DNA of 64,000 nt from Robinsoniella peoriensis (GCF_000797495.1 NZ_JTGN01000004.1:62001-126000); one strand, 5' to 3'; shown: positions 24,151-33,874, numbered from the stretch's first letter. Translations and numbers: made by a program. Notes: generated by a model not told the origin, from the letters alone.

Positions 24151-26730
24151 TTACTCTGAAAGATAAAGATTTACTTTCTGCATCACTGCTTTTACCGCTT
24201 CATCGATACTTGTAGTTCCATTCAGGCAGCTATCCGCTGCACTGTTCACTGCTTCCCGTATAATGCTGTCTGTGTTTGCAGGTGTAGTCAGACCTTCGGC
24301 TAAAGCCTTAAATTCTGCAGCCTGTTCCTCTGTGGGCCATTTCAGCTCAAGAGAGAGATCTACGCCATTTTCGCTAACGGTTGAAATCGCCATCCCAGGA
24401 ACACTATTACCGGCTTCCGCTGTGAAAATTTGATCAAAAGCTGCTTTGTTTACCGGGAATCCGCCTCCCTGGCTTACGGTCTGGGCATCTTTGGATAACA
24501 TGTAGGATGCCAGTTTTTCGGCAGACTCTTTGTTCGCTGCCTTACTGCTGATACCAATCATAGTACCTGGTACAAAGACTTTGGAAGCCTGGCCATCCAG
24601 TGTTTTATAACCACTGTCTTTTAACTTTTCATTTATTGCCACTACCTGCATAAGATCAGTTATGGAATTGATATTTCCTATATTTGCCATGGTGGTTCCT
24701 GCAAGGTAGCTCATGGAATCATCTGCAATTCCACTCATGTGTGATAAACCGCTAATATTCATAGTAATAGAGTTATAGCTATCTGTCTGTTCTTTCTTAT
24801 CAAGATCATAGATTTTCTTTAACTGGGTAAAAAATTCTTTTAATGCATCTTCCTTTAAGGTTCCGTCTTCCTTTATCCACTCGCTGGCGGATGTATCATA
24901 CAAGCGTTTTACTAAATCTTCCGGTTGTTTACTTCCCAGAATATCTTTATCTGCATTTTCCTGTTTCAAGCCTTGCAAAGTATCTGCCAGAGTCTTTAAA
25001 TCTTTGATTCCATCCAGGTTTTTCTTATCAGACTGAATTCCCGGTACCATAAATCTGGTTGGAATTGCATATATTTTACCATCCTTTTCATATGGCTTTG
25101 TGATATTTTCCAGGAAACCGTCCTGCCCTGATACCTTCTTTATGATTTCGCTCAAATCTGCCAGAAGTCCTTTATTCTGATAAGATTCTATGGACATTCC
25201 ATCTAAAACGAATAGATCAGGTCCTTTTCCAGCCATAATATTTGTATTTAATGTTCGGATTGCATCGGACACCGTGACTCCATCATCGCCGGTAAGTCCA
25301 ACTTCATAATTCACTCGGATGTCCGGATTTTGTTTCTGGTATAATGCAATTGCCTGCCGCACTTCTGCATTTTCATTCAGAGAATAGATTTTTACTTCTT
25401 TTTCCGGAACAGACGGCGTATCTTCAGAATATGTATACCGAACCAGATGGCTGCTCATATCTTTCCAGTAAGCCAGGAAGAACGCACCGTCTTTCATTGC
25501 TGACAGATTGCTTAATGTAACACTTGGATCCGCCATTGAATTCAGAGATCCATCTATCAGCTGTTCAGATACATTACCGCCAAGGACATGACGGAAAATA
25601 CCATCTTTGTTACAATAGTATAAAATATTATCTTCTTTCCCCCCCTGCAGAAGAACAGCCGAATTGCCCCCGCCAAATGAAATGCCGCCGTTTTCATTAT
25701 TGGTACCCAGCTGTTCGTTTAAAACTTCATCTTTTTCCAGGGCGCTTCCGGTAGTCATATCATAGTAATAAACCCCGCTGCCTGCATATGCTGCCAATGT
25801 ATTTCCCACAAAACCGGTATTTGTAAAATATGCGTCACTATTTTCAATAGACCTTAGCACTGCTCCGTTTGCCGGGTCTATTATATGAATTTTCCCATCC
25901 ATCCCCATTCCTACCAGATTGTTATCCGGCGCATATTTCCAGCTATTCAGATACTGGGGTATTTCCATCTGGGAAATTTGTCCCGTACTTTGTCCTGCAC
26001 TTTCGCCTACACTTTCGCCTGCACTTTCGCCTACACTTTCGCCTACACTTTCGCCTGCACTTTGTCCTGCACTTTCAGCTCCGGTCTGAACCTCAGTATT
26101 ATCAGCTTCCTCCATTTCCCTACTGCTCATCTGTATATCCAGTTTGTCTGCTCCGCCTTCTTCCTGCCCTTCACTGACCGGTTCCTGATTGGAAATATTT
26201 GTACTCTGCCCCCCGCCACTGCTGTTTCCAAGGGCTACCGGTAACGGAACGGCTTTACCTGAATCATCCATAGTCCAGTAACCGGTCTCAACGGCGCCCT
26301 GTCCGCTTTGCATATCCACCTTAGAATAATCGGTAGTAATTGCAGCTGCGCCTCCCTTTGGCGACAGGGCTACGGAAGTTAAATATTTCATTTCGTTTCC
26401 TTTTAATTCTTCCGGATAATCAAATACTTTATCCCATTTCTTTCCCTGATCCTTTGTCTCCCAGACTCCGCCGGTATAGTTTTCCCCCATTCCTGCTAAC
26501 CGCAGGCTTCCATCTTCCATTTCACACAATGCCTGTATATCTGTAATACCCTCCGGAAGAACTACATCCTCTTCCAGATACCTTCCCATAGCTGCAGCCT
26601 CTTTTGTATTTCCATTATCAGTGCCATTACTGCCATCCGACTGCTCAGTTCCATTTGAGGAACACCCTGTTAAGAAGGTTGTTAACAGCATTGCTGCCAT
26701 TACCACTCCTGCCATCCTTTTAAGAATCAT
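24151..26730 (-). CDS. Large lipoprotein: BNR-like N-terminus fused to family 1 solute-binding domain
   Basis: This 859-aa protein has a signal peptide and lipobox (FLTGCSS, Cys about 23). Residues about 50-430 contain beta-propeller-like repeats (GGVWETKDQGKKWDKVF is BNR/sialidase-like) interrupted by a Gly-Glu-Ser/Ala linker encoded by 12-base tandem repeats. From about residue 455 (KEVKIYSLNENAEVRQAIAL) a full sugar-type extracellular solute-binding domain runs to the end. No permease follows. It lies directly downstream of a response regulator/kinase pair, suggesting that it feeds ligand state to that kinase. Ribosome site AGGAGG. Confidence 0.8.
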   Translation of the reverse strand: MILKRMAGVVMAAMLLTTFLTGCSSNGTEQSDGSNGTDNGNTKEAAAMGRYLEEDVVLPEGITDIQALCEMEDGSLRLAGMGENYTGGVWETKDQGKKWDKVFDYPEELKGNEMKYLTSVALSPKGGAAAITTDYSKVDMQSGQGAVETGYWTMDDSGKAVPLPVALGNSSGGGQSTNISNQEPVSEGQEEGGADKLDIQMSSREMEEADNTEVQTGAESAGQSAGESVGESVGESAGESVGESAGQSTGQISQMEIPQYLNSWKYAPDNNLVGMGMDGKIHIIDPANGAVLRSIENSDAYFTNTGFVGNTLAAYAGSGVYYYDMTTGSALEKDEVLNEQLGTNNENGGISFGGGNSAVLLQGGKEDNILYYCNKDGIFRHVLGGNVSEQLIDGSLNSMADPSVTLSNLSAMKDGAFFLAYWKDMSSHLVRYTYSEDTPSVPEKEVKIYSLNENAEVRQAIALYQKQNPDIRVNYEVGLTGDDGVTVSDAIRTLNTNIMAGKGPDLFVLDGMSIESYQNKGLLADLSEIIKKVSGQDGFLENITKPYEKDGKIYAIPTRFMVPGIQSDKKNLDGIKDLKTLADTLQGLKQENADKDILGSKQPEDLVKRLYDTSASEWIKEDGTLKEDALKEFFTQLKKIYDLDKKEQTDSYNSITMNISGLSHMSGIADDSMSYLAGTTMANIGNINSITDLMQVVAINEKLKDSGYKTLDGQASKVFVPGTMIGISSKAANKESAEKLASYMLSKDAQTVSQGGGFPVNKAAFDQIFTAEAGNSVPGMAISTVSENGVDLSLELKWPTEEQAAEFKALAEGLTTPANTDSIIREAVNSAADSCLNGTTSIDEAVKAVMQKVNLYLSE
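25981..26075. repeat. 12-base tandem repeats in the lipoprotein linker
   Basis: About seven units of a 12-base repeat (CGCCTACACTTT and CGCCTGCACTTT variants) encode G-E-S-V/A tetrapeptides in frame. Whole-unit gain or loss would change linker length without a frameshift. Confidence 0.8.
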
Positions 26731-26832
26731 CTCACTGTAACCTCCTGTTTGTTAGAATGATTTTTCTTTGCGCTTTTGCACGTTCTAATCCTAACAAAAC
26801 CTTTTGTGGATGTTTTGTATTTTATATGTGTT

Positions 26833-28500
26833 TTATATGGAGAATGTAAAAGCTACACCATTGAAAGTATTTTCTATTCTATAGTCGGCTTTGTGAAGTT
26901 CCAGGATCATTTTGACAATATACAGCCCAAGTCCACTGCCGCCGGTGTTTCTGTTTCTGGATTTTTCAACACGGAAAAATGCTTCAAAAATGCGTGGGAC
27001 TGCTGCTTCATCCAGATGTACACCGGAATTCTCTACCCTCACCGTCAATTTTTGGTCCTCTTTATATGCTTCAATCTGAATTTTTGCTCCATCCGGTGAA
27101 TAGTGGATGGCATTGCTGATAATGTTATTTAATGCCTTTTGCAGAAGCTTCTTGTCTCCACGTGCATAGAGGTCATTGCTAATGTGGTAAGAAACCTCCA
27201 TATCCTTTTGGATAAACAAATCATCCTGTCTATGGGCACAATCCTTTACCATATTTCCCAGGTTAAATTCTTCCATTTGGGGCATAAACCCCGACGCTTC
27301 CATCCTGGATACCGTCAGAATCTCCTGCACCATGTCTTCCATCGTACAGGCAACTGAATAAGATCTGGCAAGATATTTATCCCTATTTTTATAGATACCA
27401 ACCTGATACATCATTCCTTCCAGCTGCCCTTTCATAACAGTAATGGGCGTCTTTAATTCATGAGATACGGCAGAGAAAAATTCAAGCCGTTTTTGCTCCA
27501 GTTTACGTTCTGTTTCAATATCCTTCTGCAGCGATTCGTTTGCACTTTTCAGTTCGCTTAATGCGGTAGATAACTTCAGGGACAGTTCATTCAGGCTTGA
27601 GGACAGTACCCCGATCTCATCATTGCGTTTTTCATCACAGATCCAGTTAAACTCCAGGTCAGACATCTTTTTTGATATTTTGCTAAGGCGTACTACCGGT
27701 CTTGTGATATACCTGGAATATAAATAGGCAGTCAGCGTAGATATAAATACAATGACAACGATCAGCCAGGGCAATATTTTATTCATCGCCTCTACCGCCT
27801 GATTCACAAACCGGTACGCTCCTAATACGTAAAGTTCATATTCTTTATCTGATCCGGAAAACGTAACTGGTTTCTGCATACCATAATCAACGCTGGCACT
27901 TGTAGTCATGACGGATATATCCACAGGATTCTCAATAAAACCATAGATGTCTGTGTTTGTTGCAAGGGCATTCGAATAAGCCAGCAGGCTATCATCAGAC
28001 TTCTCTTCTGTTTCTTCTGATGATTCTTTTTTTACAGCGCTTCTGTCAATTACTTCAACTGTTTCAATCGCCTCGTTTCCCGTAGTAGCTGAATGCATTG
28101 AGCCAACAGCAATACTGCTTGCATCTGCAGCAGAATTCTGCTCCTTTTCATTGATAGTGATGGCCAGCATTGACTGTTTTCCAATGGTTTCTACAAATCC
28201 TGACTGCACGCTGCCCGGGCGCTGGATTTCATTGCCTTCAGCATCCAATAATTGCAGGTCTACCGTATTGTTTACAATAAAATCATCAAATAGCGGACCA
28301 CTATCCTCAAATTTTATATTCTCTAAATCTGCCACAAGAGCATCCGTCTTTTTATCCATGTCCTCGCTGATTCCATAAGTATAGGTCTGCGGCATAAAAT
28401 AAGCGATAAAACCATATGTAACACCACAGACGCAGATCAGTATCAGGCTGGTAATGAGAAATATTTTAAGTGTAAGGCTTCCTCTAATACGTTTTATCAA
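26833..28500 (-). CDS. Sensor histidine kinase, HAMP type
   Basis: The kinase is about 555 aa. A first membrane helix lies near residues 10-33, an extracytoplasmic region of about 200 residues follows, then a second helix (ILPWLIVVIVFISTLTAYLY), HAMP, HisKA with FFSAVSHELKTPITVMKG, and HATPase with NNIISNAIHYS and GGSGLGLYIVK. TTG 28498-28500 behind GAGGGGTGG is preferred as start over an upstream TTG at 28530. It overlaps the response regulator by 17 bases. Likely senses an extracellular ligand, possibly through the downstream lipoprotein. Confidence 0.88.
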   Translation of the reverse strand: MIKRIRGSLTLKIFLITSLILICVCGVTYGFIAYFMPQTYTYGISEDMDKKTDALVADLENIKFEDSGPLFDDFIVNNTVDLQLLDAEGNEIQRPGSVQSGFVETIGKQSMLAITINEKEQNSAADASSIAVGSMHSATTGNEAIETVEVIDRSAVKKESSEETEEKSDDSLLAYSNALATNTDIYGFIENPVDISVMTTSASVDYGMQKPVTFSGSDKEYELYVLGAYRFVNQAVEAMNKILPWLIVVIVFISTLTAYLYSRYITRPVVRLSKISKKMSDLEFNWICDEKRNDEIGVLSSSLNELSLKLSTALSELKSANESLQKDIETERKLEQKRLEFFSAVSHELKTPITVMKGQLEGMMYQVGIYKNRDKYLARSYSVACTMEDMVQEILTVSRMEASGFMPQMEEFNLGNMVKDCAHRQDDLFIQKDMEVSYHISNDLYARGDKKLLQKALNNIISNAIHYSPDGAKIQIEAYKEDQKLTVRVENSGVHLDEAAVPRIFEAFFRVEKSRNRNTGGSGLGLYIVKMILELHKADYRIENTFNGVAFTFSI

Positions 28501-29149
28501 TCCGATATCCCACCCCTCTGATTGTCTCAATATAATCTACATCCAGTTTCTTCCGTAAATTTTTTATATGGGTATCTACAACCCGCTCATCGCCATAAAA
28601 ATCATATTTCCAAAGTCCGTTCAGCAGCGCCTGCCTTGTCAGGACTTTGCCCTGATTTTGAAGCAGCTCCCGGAGAAGTTCAAATTCCCTCTGTGTTAAC
28701 TCTATGTTTTCACCGTCAACGAATACTTTATAACCGTCCAAATCCAGTACCAGATTCCGGTATACCAGCTGATTTGTCTCCTGTACAGGGGAAGTCCGCC
28801 GAAGTACCGCCTCTATCTTACGGATCAGGATCTGCATGGAAAATGGTTTGGTAATATAGTCATCAACCCTCAGATCATAGCCTTTCACCTGATTTTCTTC
28901 ACTGTCCAAAGCCGTCAGCATTACAATAGGAACGGAAGATTCCTGGCGGATTACCTCGCATACACCATATCCGTCAATTTTAGGCAGCATAATATCCAGC
29001 AGTACCAGATCAAAGGGACGGCCATGGAAGCTGGTAATTCCCGCAACTCCGTCACCCGCCACCGTGACCTTATACCCGGAATCCTCCAAAAATGCCGTTA
29101 ACAGTTCCTGTATATCTGCTTCATCTTCTATGACAAGTATCTCTTTCAT
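28484..29149 (-). CDS. OmpR-family response regulator
   Basis: This 221-aa protein has a receiver domain (acidic pair near residue 8, phospho-acceptor Asp in DLVLLDIMLPKIDGYG near 53, Lys in ITKPFS) and a winged-helix output domain ending VRGVGYRIDK. It is first in a three-gene operon with the kinase and the BNR/solute-binding lipoprotein. Cognate partner: the overlapping kinase. Confidence 0.93.
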   Translation of the reverse strand: MKEILVIEDEADIQELLTAFLEDSGYKVTVAGDGVAGITSFHGRPFDLVLLDIMLPKIDGYGVCEVIRQESSVPIVMLTALDSEENQVKGYDLRVDDYITKPFSMQILIRKIEAVLRRTSPVQETNQLVYRNLVLDLDGYKVFVDGENIELTQREFELLRELLQNQGKVLTRQALLNGLWKYDFYGDERVVDTHIKNLRKKLDVDYIETIRGVGYRIDKTY

Positions 29150-29248
29150 ATCACACCTCTTATTATATTAAAGAATCAATGTAATTTTATCATACTTTTT
29201 TGTGTTTTGTGTGAAGTTTCAGTATTTGTCCCGGGTAATTTATGGCAT

Positions 29249-29285
29249 AAAAAAAGATGGATGCCACAGGGACATTCATCTTTTT
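29249..29285 (-). terminator. Terminator of glycerol dehydrogenase gene
   Basis: AAAAAGATGGATG (29251-29263) pairs with CATTCATCTTTTT (29273-29285); a T-run follows on the minus strand. Confidence 0.75.
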
Positions 29286-29299
29286 CACAATTTCTTCTG

Positions 29300-30400
29300 T
29301 TATTCATCGCAGGTCAAGTATCTTCCCATTGCATCTGCCCCCATGATAGCGGCATACACGTCCTCCGGTGTAACTTCAAATGGCATATTGTGAATGGTTT
29401 CACCAGGTGCGCATGCAAGCCTTGCAGCATCCATGATTTTTTCCGGTTTTACTTCCTTTATGCCAAGGCCTTCCAGGGTCACCGGCAAGCCCACTTCCTC
29501 GCAAAAACCAATTACCGTATCGATTTCATCTGAATCTGCATCTTCCAATATCAGCTGAACCAGGGTACCAAACGCTACTTTTTCCCCATGATACAATGAA
29601 TGTGTTTCTTCAATGGCTGTCAGTCCGTTGTGGATCGCATGTGCTCCTGCCAGGCCGCCGCTTTCAAAACCGATACCGGACAGATAAGTATTTGCTTCAA
29701 TAATATTTTCTACGGCTTTTGTACACACTTTTTCTTTTACAGCCAATGCTGCCGATAAGCCGTTTTCCAATAATGTGTCATAGCAAAGCTCAGCCAGCGC
29801 CATAGCCGCTTTTGTGGACTTTCCTCCCACACAGTTGGCTGCATTTGATTTCTGGCAGGCTCTGGCTTCAAAATAAGTAGCCAGTGCATCTCCCATTCCT
29901 GCAATTAAAAGCCTGGAAGGTGCCTTGCTGACAATATCCGTATCCACCAGAACCATGTTCGGGCTGGAGGGAAGGAACAGATATTCTTCAAATACCCCTT
30001 CCTCTGTATAGATTACGGAAAGTGCGCTGCAAGGTGCATCGGTGGACGCTATGGTTGGTACAATGATAACCGGCTTATTCATATAATAAGCTACTGCTTT
30101 TGCAGTATCGTGGGTTTTTCCCCCGCCGATTCCAACGATGACTTCTCCGTTCTTTTCCCTGCATGCATCTATAATCCGATTAATCTCAGTTTTGCTGCAC
30201 TCTCCCCCGAATACTTCATAAGTAACTGCACAGGAAGTATCTTTCATCCCTTCATTTATGACAGGTTCTACACGTTTTCTCCCGGATTCACTTGTTAAAA
30301 TAAATAGGTTCTTTCCACATTTTTCCGCATGGCTGCAGAGATTTTTTAATTCACCTTTTCCTTGTATATAACGGCTTGGGCTTCCAATTATATTTGCCAT
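29300..30400 (-). CDS. gldA: Glycerol dehydrogenase (iron/zinc-type)
   Basis: This 366-aa protein is a group III iron/zinc-dependent polyol dehydrogenase. The NAD motif GIGGGKTHDTAKAV is near 89-102, and the metal ligands are visible as Asp in GMGDALATYFEA, His in AHAIHNGL and His in YHGEKVAFG. It oxidises glycerol to dihydroxyacetone with NAD. It is a single gene; a family member acting on another diol is possible. Confidence 0.88.
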   Translation of the reverse strand: MANIIGSPSRYIQGKGELKNLCSHAEKCGKNLFILTSESGRKRVEPVINEGMKDTSCAVTYEVFGGECSKTEINRIIDACREKNGEVIVGIGGGKTHDTAKAVAYYMNKPVIIVPTIASTDAPCSALSVIYTEEGVFEEYLFLPSSPNMVLVDTDIVSKAPSRLLIAGMGDALATYFEARACQKSNAANCVGGKSTKAAMALAELCYDTLLENGLSAALAVKEKVCTKAVENIIEANTYLSGIGFESGGLAGAHAIHNGLTAIEETHSLYHGEKVAFGTLVQLILEDADSDEIDTVIGFCEEVGLPVTLEGLGIKEVKPEKIMDAARLACAPGETIHNMPFEVTPEDVYAAIMGADAMGRYLTCDE

Positions 30401-30544
30401 GTTGCTTTCCTCCTTATAAATAATGTAATTGTCTGTTTATCCATATTCTTATCTTTATGTAAGGAACACGGACCGTACGGTATTTATTATATCACGCTGC
30501 ATGGTGAAAGTAAATTCCGGGCAGATATAAAACCAGCAAAACGT

Positions 30545-30623
30545 AAAACCAGCCGGGACGGCCGAACCATAACTCAAACTCTTAAAAGGGTTTGAAGCCT
30601 GCTTCTGCATCCCGGCTGGTTTT
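30545..30623 (-). terminator. Terminator of the spoVA operon
   Basis: AAAACCAGCCGGGA (30545-30558) pairs with TCCCGGCTGGTTTT region (30610-30623), enclosing a roughly 50-base loop with its own small hairpin. It lies just after spoVAE. Confidence 0.65.
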
Positions 30624-30633
30624 ACATATCTGG

Positions 30634-31011
30634 CTATTCTTTCATTTTTGGCTTAAATACCAAACTTGCCAGATAAGAGAATACCAGTGCCGCACACACA
30701 CCTACTGCACTGGAAGTAAATCCCCCCATGAATATCCCGATAAATCCGTCCGTTTCGATTGCTTTCTTAACACCGTTCCACAATACATTGCCCCAGCCCA
30801 GAAGCGGAACACTTGCACCGGCTCCTGCAAATTCCTGGAATGGTCCGTAGAGCCCCACTGCTCCTAGTACCGCTCCCAGACACACAAGAATAACCATGAT
30901 GCGTCCCGGCATCAGTTTTGTTTTTTCCATCAGGATCTGTACCAGTGCACAGATCAGTCCGCCCACCCAAAAAGCATTAATATATTCCATAACTATCTCC
31001 TTTGCTGACAA
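30634..31011 (-). CDS. spoVAE: Stage V sporulation protein AE
   Basis: This 125-aa SpoVA-family membrane protein has three to four helices and the ASVPLLGWGNVLWNGVKKAI segment. It is the last gene of the spoVA operon, nine bases after spoVAD. SpoVA proteins form the forespore membrane channel that takes up Ca-dipicolinate during sporulation and releases it in germination. Confidence 0.92.
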   Translation of the reverse strand: MSAKEIVMEYINAFWVGGLICALVQILMEKTKLMPGRIMVILVCLGAVLGAVGLYGPFQEFAGAGASVPLLGWGNVLWNGVKKAIETDGFIGIFMGGFTSSAVGVCAALVFSYLASLVFKPKMKE

Positions 31012-31020
31012 TCCCAGGTG

Positions 31021-32031
31021 TTAGCAATGCTCGATCACTACACCATGCGCTATTCCCGGTACACTCTGACCTTCGTTAAAACTGGTAGGCGACAGCAGTG
31101 CACCGGTTGGTACGAATAACACCCTTTTCCAGGCTCCCTTTTCCACATTAGGGAGTATTTTAGCCGCCAGAGTGACTGCTGAACATCCGCATCCGCTTCC
31201 ACCGGAATGAGTATCCTGTGTCTCTCTGTCATAAATTTCAATACCGCAGTCCATATGCACACGGCTGATATCAAAGCCTTTTTCTTTCAATAAATCAATC
31301 AGGATAGTCTGTCCCACATATCCAAGATCTCCTGTAATGATTTTGTCATAGTCATCCGGCTGGCGGTTGAAATCCATCAGGTTCTGATAGATGGTGTCAC
31401 AAGCTGCCGGCGCCATACATGCTCCCATATTCAGGGAGTCTTTTACACCGTAATCTACAATCTTTCCTGTCGTAATGCCGGTAATTCTTGCATGTCCTCC
31501 TTTTTTAGCCAGGATAAATGCCCCGCTGCCGGTGACTGTCCAAGTCGCTGCCAATGGCCGCTGGTTTCCATATTCCAGAGGAAAACGGAATTGCTTTTCT
31601 GCACTTCCAAAATGACTGGATGTAACCGCCATCACATAATCGGCATAGTCTGCGCTGACCGCCATTGCTCCAAGTGACAGTGATTCCCCACAGGTGGAGC
31701 ATGCTCCATATAATCCAAACATTGGAATGTTGAAATTCATTACACCAAAGGAGGATGCAATCAGCTGCCCCAAAAGGTCTCCGCAAAAAACATACCGCAT
31801 CTGGGTTGGCAGCAGTTTTGCTTTTCCAAGTGCCAGCTGACATGCTTCTCTTTGCAGCGTACTCTCTGCTTCTTCCCAGGTATTTTCACCAAAGGATGCT
31901 TCTTCTCCGACCAGGTCAAATAATTTCCCAAGAGGACCCTCACCCTCTTTTTTCCCGACGATAGATGCCGCACTTATAATATGAGCGGATTTATCAAATT
32001 TTATACTTTGCTGCCCTGCTATCTGAGTCAT
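31021..32031 (-). CDS. spoVAD: Stage V sporulation protein AD
   Basis: This 336-aa SpoVAD has a thiolase/FabH-like fold. Conserved features include GLYGACSTCGESLSLG near 107-122 and HSGGSGCGCSAVTLAAKI near 275-292. It is the soluble dipicolinate-binding component of the SpoVA channel. It starts four bases inside the end of spoVAC (overlap), consistent with coupled translation. Confidence 0.95.
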   Translation of the reverse strand: MTQIAGQQSIKFDKSAHIISAASIVGKKEGEGPLGKLFDLVGEEASFGENTWEEAESTLQREACQLALGKAKLLPTQMRYVFCGDLLGQLIASSFGVMNFNIPMFGLYGACSTCGESLSLGAMAVSADYADYVMAVTSSHFGSAEKQFRFPLEYGNQRPLAATWTVTGSGAFILAKKGGHARITGITTGKIVDYGVKDSLNMGACMAPAACDTIYQNLMDFNRQPDDYDKIITGDLGYVGQTILIDLLKEKGFDISRVHMDCGIEIYDRETQDTHSGGSGCGCSAVTLAAKILPNVEKGAWKRVLFVPTGALLSPTSFNEGQSVPGIAHGVVIEHC

Positions 32032-32498
32032 CCTACCACCCCCGTAATTCTTAGAATATAATAGATTAAACCAAGTGCCCAGCTGGTAAATACACCATAT
32101 AAAATTACAGGACCGGCGATGGTAAAGATCTTACATCCAATTCCGAATACCTGACCTTCTTTTTGAAATTCTATTGCAGGAGCTGCCACTGAATTTGCAA
32201 AACCGGTAATCGGAACCAGCGTTCCTGCACCACCGAATTTTGCTATTTTAGGATAAATATTAAATCCTGTCAGAATCACACTGATTAGAACCAGAAGCAT
32301 GGAACACCAGCTTCCCGCCGTCTCTTTGTCAAGTCCCATATTAGATGCATAGTTTAATATAAATTGTCCAATGACGCAGATAATTCCACCTACCAAAAAC
32401 GCCTTAGCCATATTTGCCCAGAGATTGTGAGTAGGTGTTACTTTCTTGACGTAATCATTATACTGTTGATTTTTTCTCTCTTTTAAAACATCCGCCAT
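32028..32498 (-). CDS. spoVAC: Stage V sporulation protein AC
   Basis: The product is about 156 aa with four to five membrane helices and the GGAGTLVPITGFANSVAAPA signature of SpoVAC/SpoVAE. Start placed at ATG 32496-32498 behind AGGAAG; the upstream ATG at 32537 has no site. SpoVAC acts as a mechanosensitive dipicolinate-releasing channel in Bacillus. Overlaps spoVAD. Confidence 0.93.
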   Translation of the reverse strand: MADVLKERKNQQYNDYVKKVTPTHNLWANMAKAFLVGGIICVIGQFILNYASNMGLDKETAGSWCSMLLVLISVILTGFNIYPKIAKFGGAGTLVPITGFANSVAAPAIEFQKEGQVFGIGCKIFTIAGPVILYGVFTSWALGLIYYILRITGVVG

Positions 32499-32616
32499 TA
32501 TAATACTTCCTTTCGTCTTTATCTCCCTGAATAGCACAAGCTGCGCTATTCCTTAATCAGTATTTTGAAAGCGATTTTCTTTCAAACCTCTGCTTCATGC
32601 AGTATGCAGATTGTTT

Positions 32617-33030
32617 TTACCACCTCATATAGAATTGCAGCAGGCTGCTCAGAGTCTTTCCAAGCGCTATGGTAATCATAATAAAGCTTACTCCCTTTAC
32701 CAGACCGATACGCCTGAAAAAGATAGGAAAAATATTGACTACTTCCGCAAGCGCTAAAATCCAGCCTCCTACAAACATTCCGGAACATATTCCAATAATG
32801 GAAAGTCCTAAGCCGCCCAGTGGAATACTAACATTATAAACAGTAAGCAGATTTCCAAATAAACCTCCAAATAAAATACAGGTTTCAAATATCCGGATAT
32901 GTTTCCCCGTATGAGTAACCCCAATCAGTCTGTTTATAATTCCAAGTCCGGCGATCAGCGCGATGACGCCTCCTGCTATGACAAAACCGGAACTGAAAGC
33001 TATGAGGGCTAATATTAAATGTGTTAACAT
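32617..33030 (-). CDS. spoVAB: Stage V sporulation protein AB
   Basis: This 137-aa hydrophobic protein with four membrane helices is typical of SpoVAB (AGGVIALIAGLGIINRLIG, then the ETCILFGGLFGN segment). It is the second gene of the spoVA set, 53 bases after spoVAA. Part of the forespore SpoVA complex. Confidence 0.88.
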   Translation of the reverse strand: MLTHLILALIAFSSGFVIAGGVIALIAGLGIINRLIGVTHTGKHIRIFETCILFGGLFGNLLTVYNVSIPLGGLGLSIIGICSGMFVGGWILALAEVVNIFPIFFRRIGLVKGVSFIMITIALGKTLSSLLQFYMRW

Positions 33031-33083
33031 ATTTTACCTCCTGAGTATCACAAGCTTACTTGCAATATTGTCCTCACTTTCTC

Positions 33084-33719
33084 CTATTGTTTCATTTTCT
33101 TCTCATTCTTCGGTTCACGGTTGCTGGATTCAATCAGCGCCTTATTAATATCATCTTCATAGGTACGCATCTGCACTTCCATAGGCGTAGGATCCGCAGT
33201 AAGTTTTTTTCCTGCAAAATGGTTAAAGAATATGATAATTCCAAGACCAAGCCCTATCGAATATGAAATTTCCAGTATCGTAAATCCATCCGAAACAGTC
33301 CCGGTAAACTGTTCGTAAAGCTGAGCAAATAATTTGGTGATACTAACATCATTATTAAATGTCATAATGGAAAAACCTGCTCCGAAAAAAGACAGAAAGC
33401 ACACAAATATAGTCTTTATCCAGCTGAATGCCTGAGTGGGCTGTTTGGACTTTTCATAGGTAATGATAAAATCCGCCTCACCAATGTTGTTTACCTCAAG
33501 ACTTGGATAAACCGCATGGATCTGGGTTATAATTTCCATTACAGACATGACATGGCGCCCTGGCTTGTTTCCGGTAGGATTATCCAGTTTCAAGGTTTTT
33601 ATCTTATTTTCAATAGCCTTGTTACTGCACTCTAACTGGGCAATATCCTTTAAAAATACACAATCGTCATGCACCTGGACATTTTGATCTATCTTTAAAT
33701 ACAGTGTATCATTCGTCAT
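33084..33719 (-). CDS. spoVAA: Stage V sporulation protein AA
   Basis: This 211-aa SpoVAA has an N-terminal soluble domain (LYLKIDQNVQVHDDCVFLKD) and two membrane helices, with a charged C-tail. Its ATG overlaps the stop of a small upstream membrane-peptide gene (ATGA), which implies coupling. Confidence 0.9.
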   Translation of the reverse strand: MTNDTLYLKIDQNVQVHDDCVFLKDIAQLECSNKAIENKIKTLKLDNPTGNKPGRHVMSVMEIITQIHAVYPSLEVNNIGEADFIITYEKSKQPTQAFSWIKTIFVCFLSFFGAGFSIMTFNNDVSITKLFAQLYEQFTGTVSDGFTILEISYSIGLGLGIIIFFNHFAGKKLTADPTPMEVQMRTYEDDINKALIESSNREPKNEKKMKQ

Positions 33720-33874
33720 ATCATTTCCTCATTCTCTTTCATCTGAAATGTATTGACAAGGGTTCCTTTCATCTGGCCATCATGATTATTCAGATAGGTC
33801 ATATAATAAAAGATTCCTACAATTGCTGCCACGATCATGAAAAGCGCCAATCCCTTCGCAATTTTTTTATACAT
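33716..33874 (-). CDS. Small membrane peptide between sigF and spoVAA (52 aa)
   Basis: A 52-codon frame starts at ATG 33872-33874 behind AGGAAGTGAG and ends in an ATGA overlap with spoVAA. The peptide has one membrane helix (KGLALFMIVAAIVGIFYYM) and a hydrophilic tail rich in Gln, Asn and Glu. I do not recognise a family. Its position under the sporulation promoters and tight coupling suggest a forespore membrane protein associated with SpoVA. Confidence 0.6.
   Translation of the reverse strand: MYKKIAKGLALFMIVAAIVGIFYYMTYLNNHDGQMKGTLVNTFQMKENEEMI

Noticed and set aside
25981..26075. Possible CRISPR array
   Set aside because: Units are contiguous, only 12 bases long and in frame within a coding sequence; there are no spacers.
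25869..26244. Frames with FRLHFRLHF-type repeats
   Set aside because: Antisense to the 12-base repeats of the lipoprotein linker.
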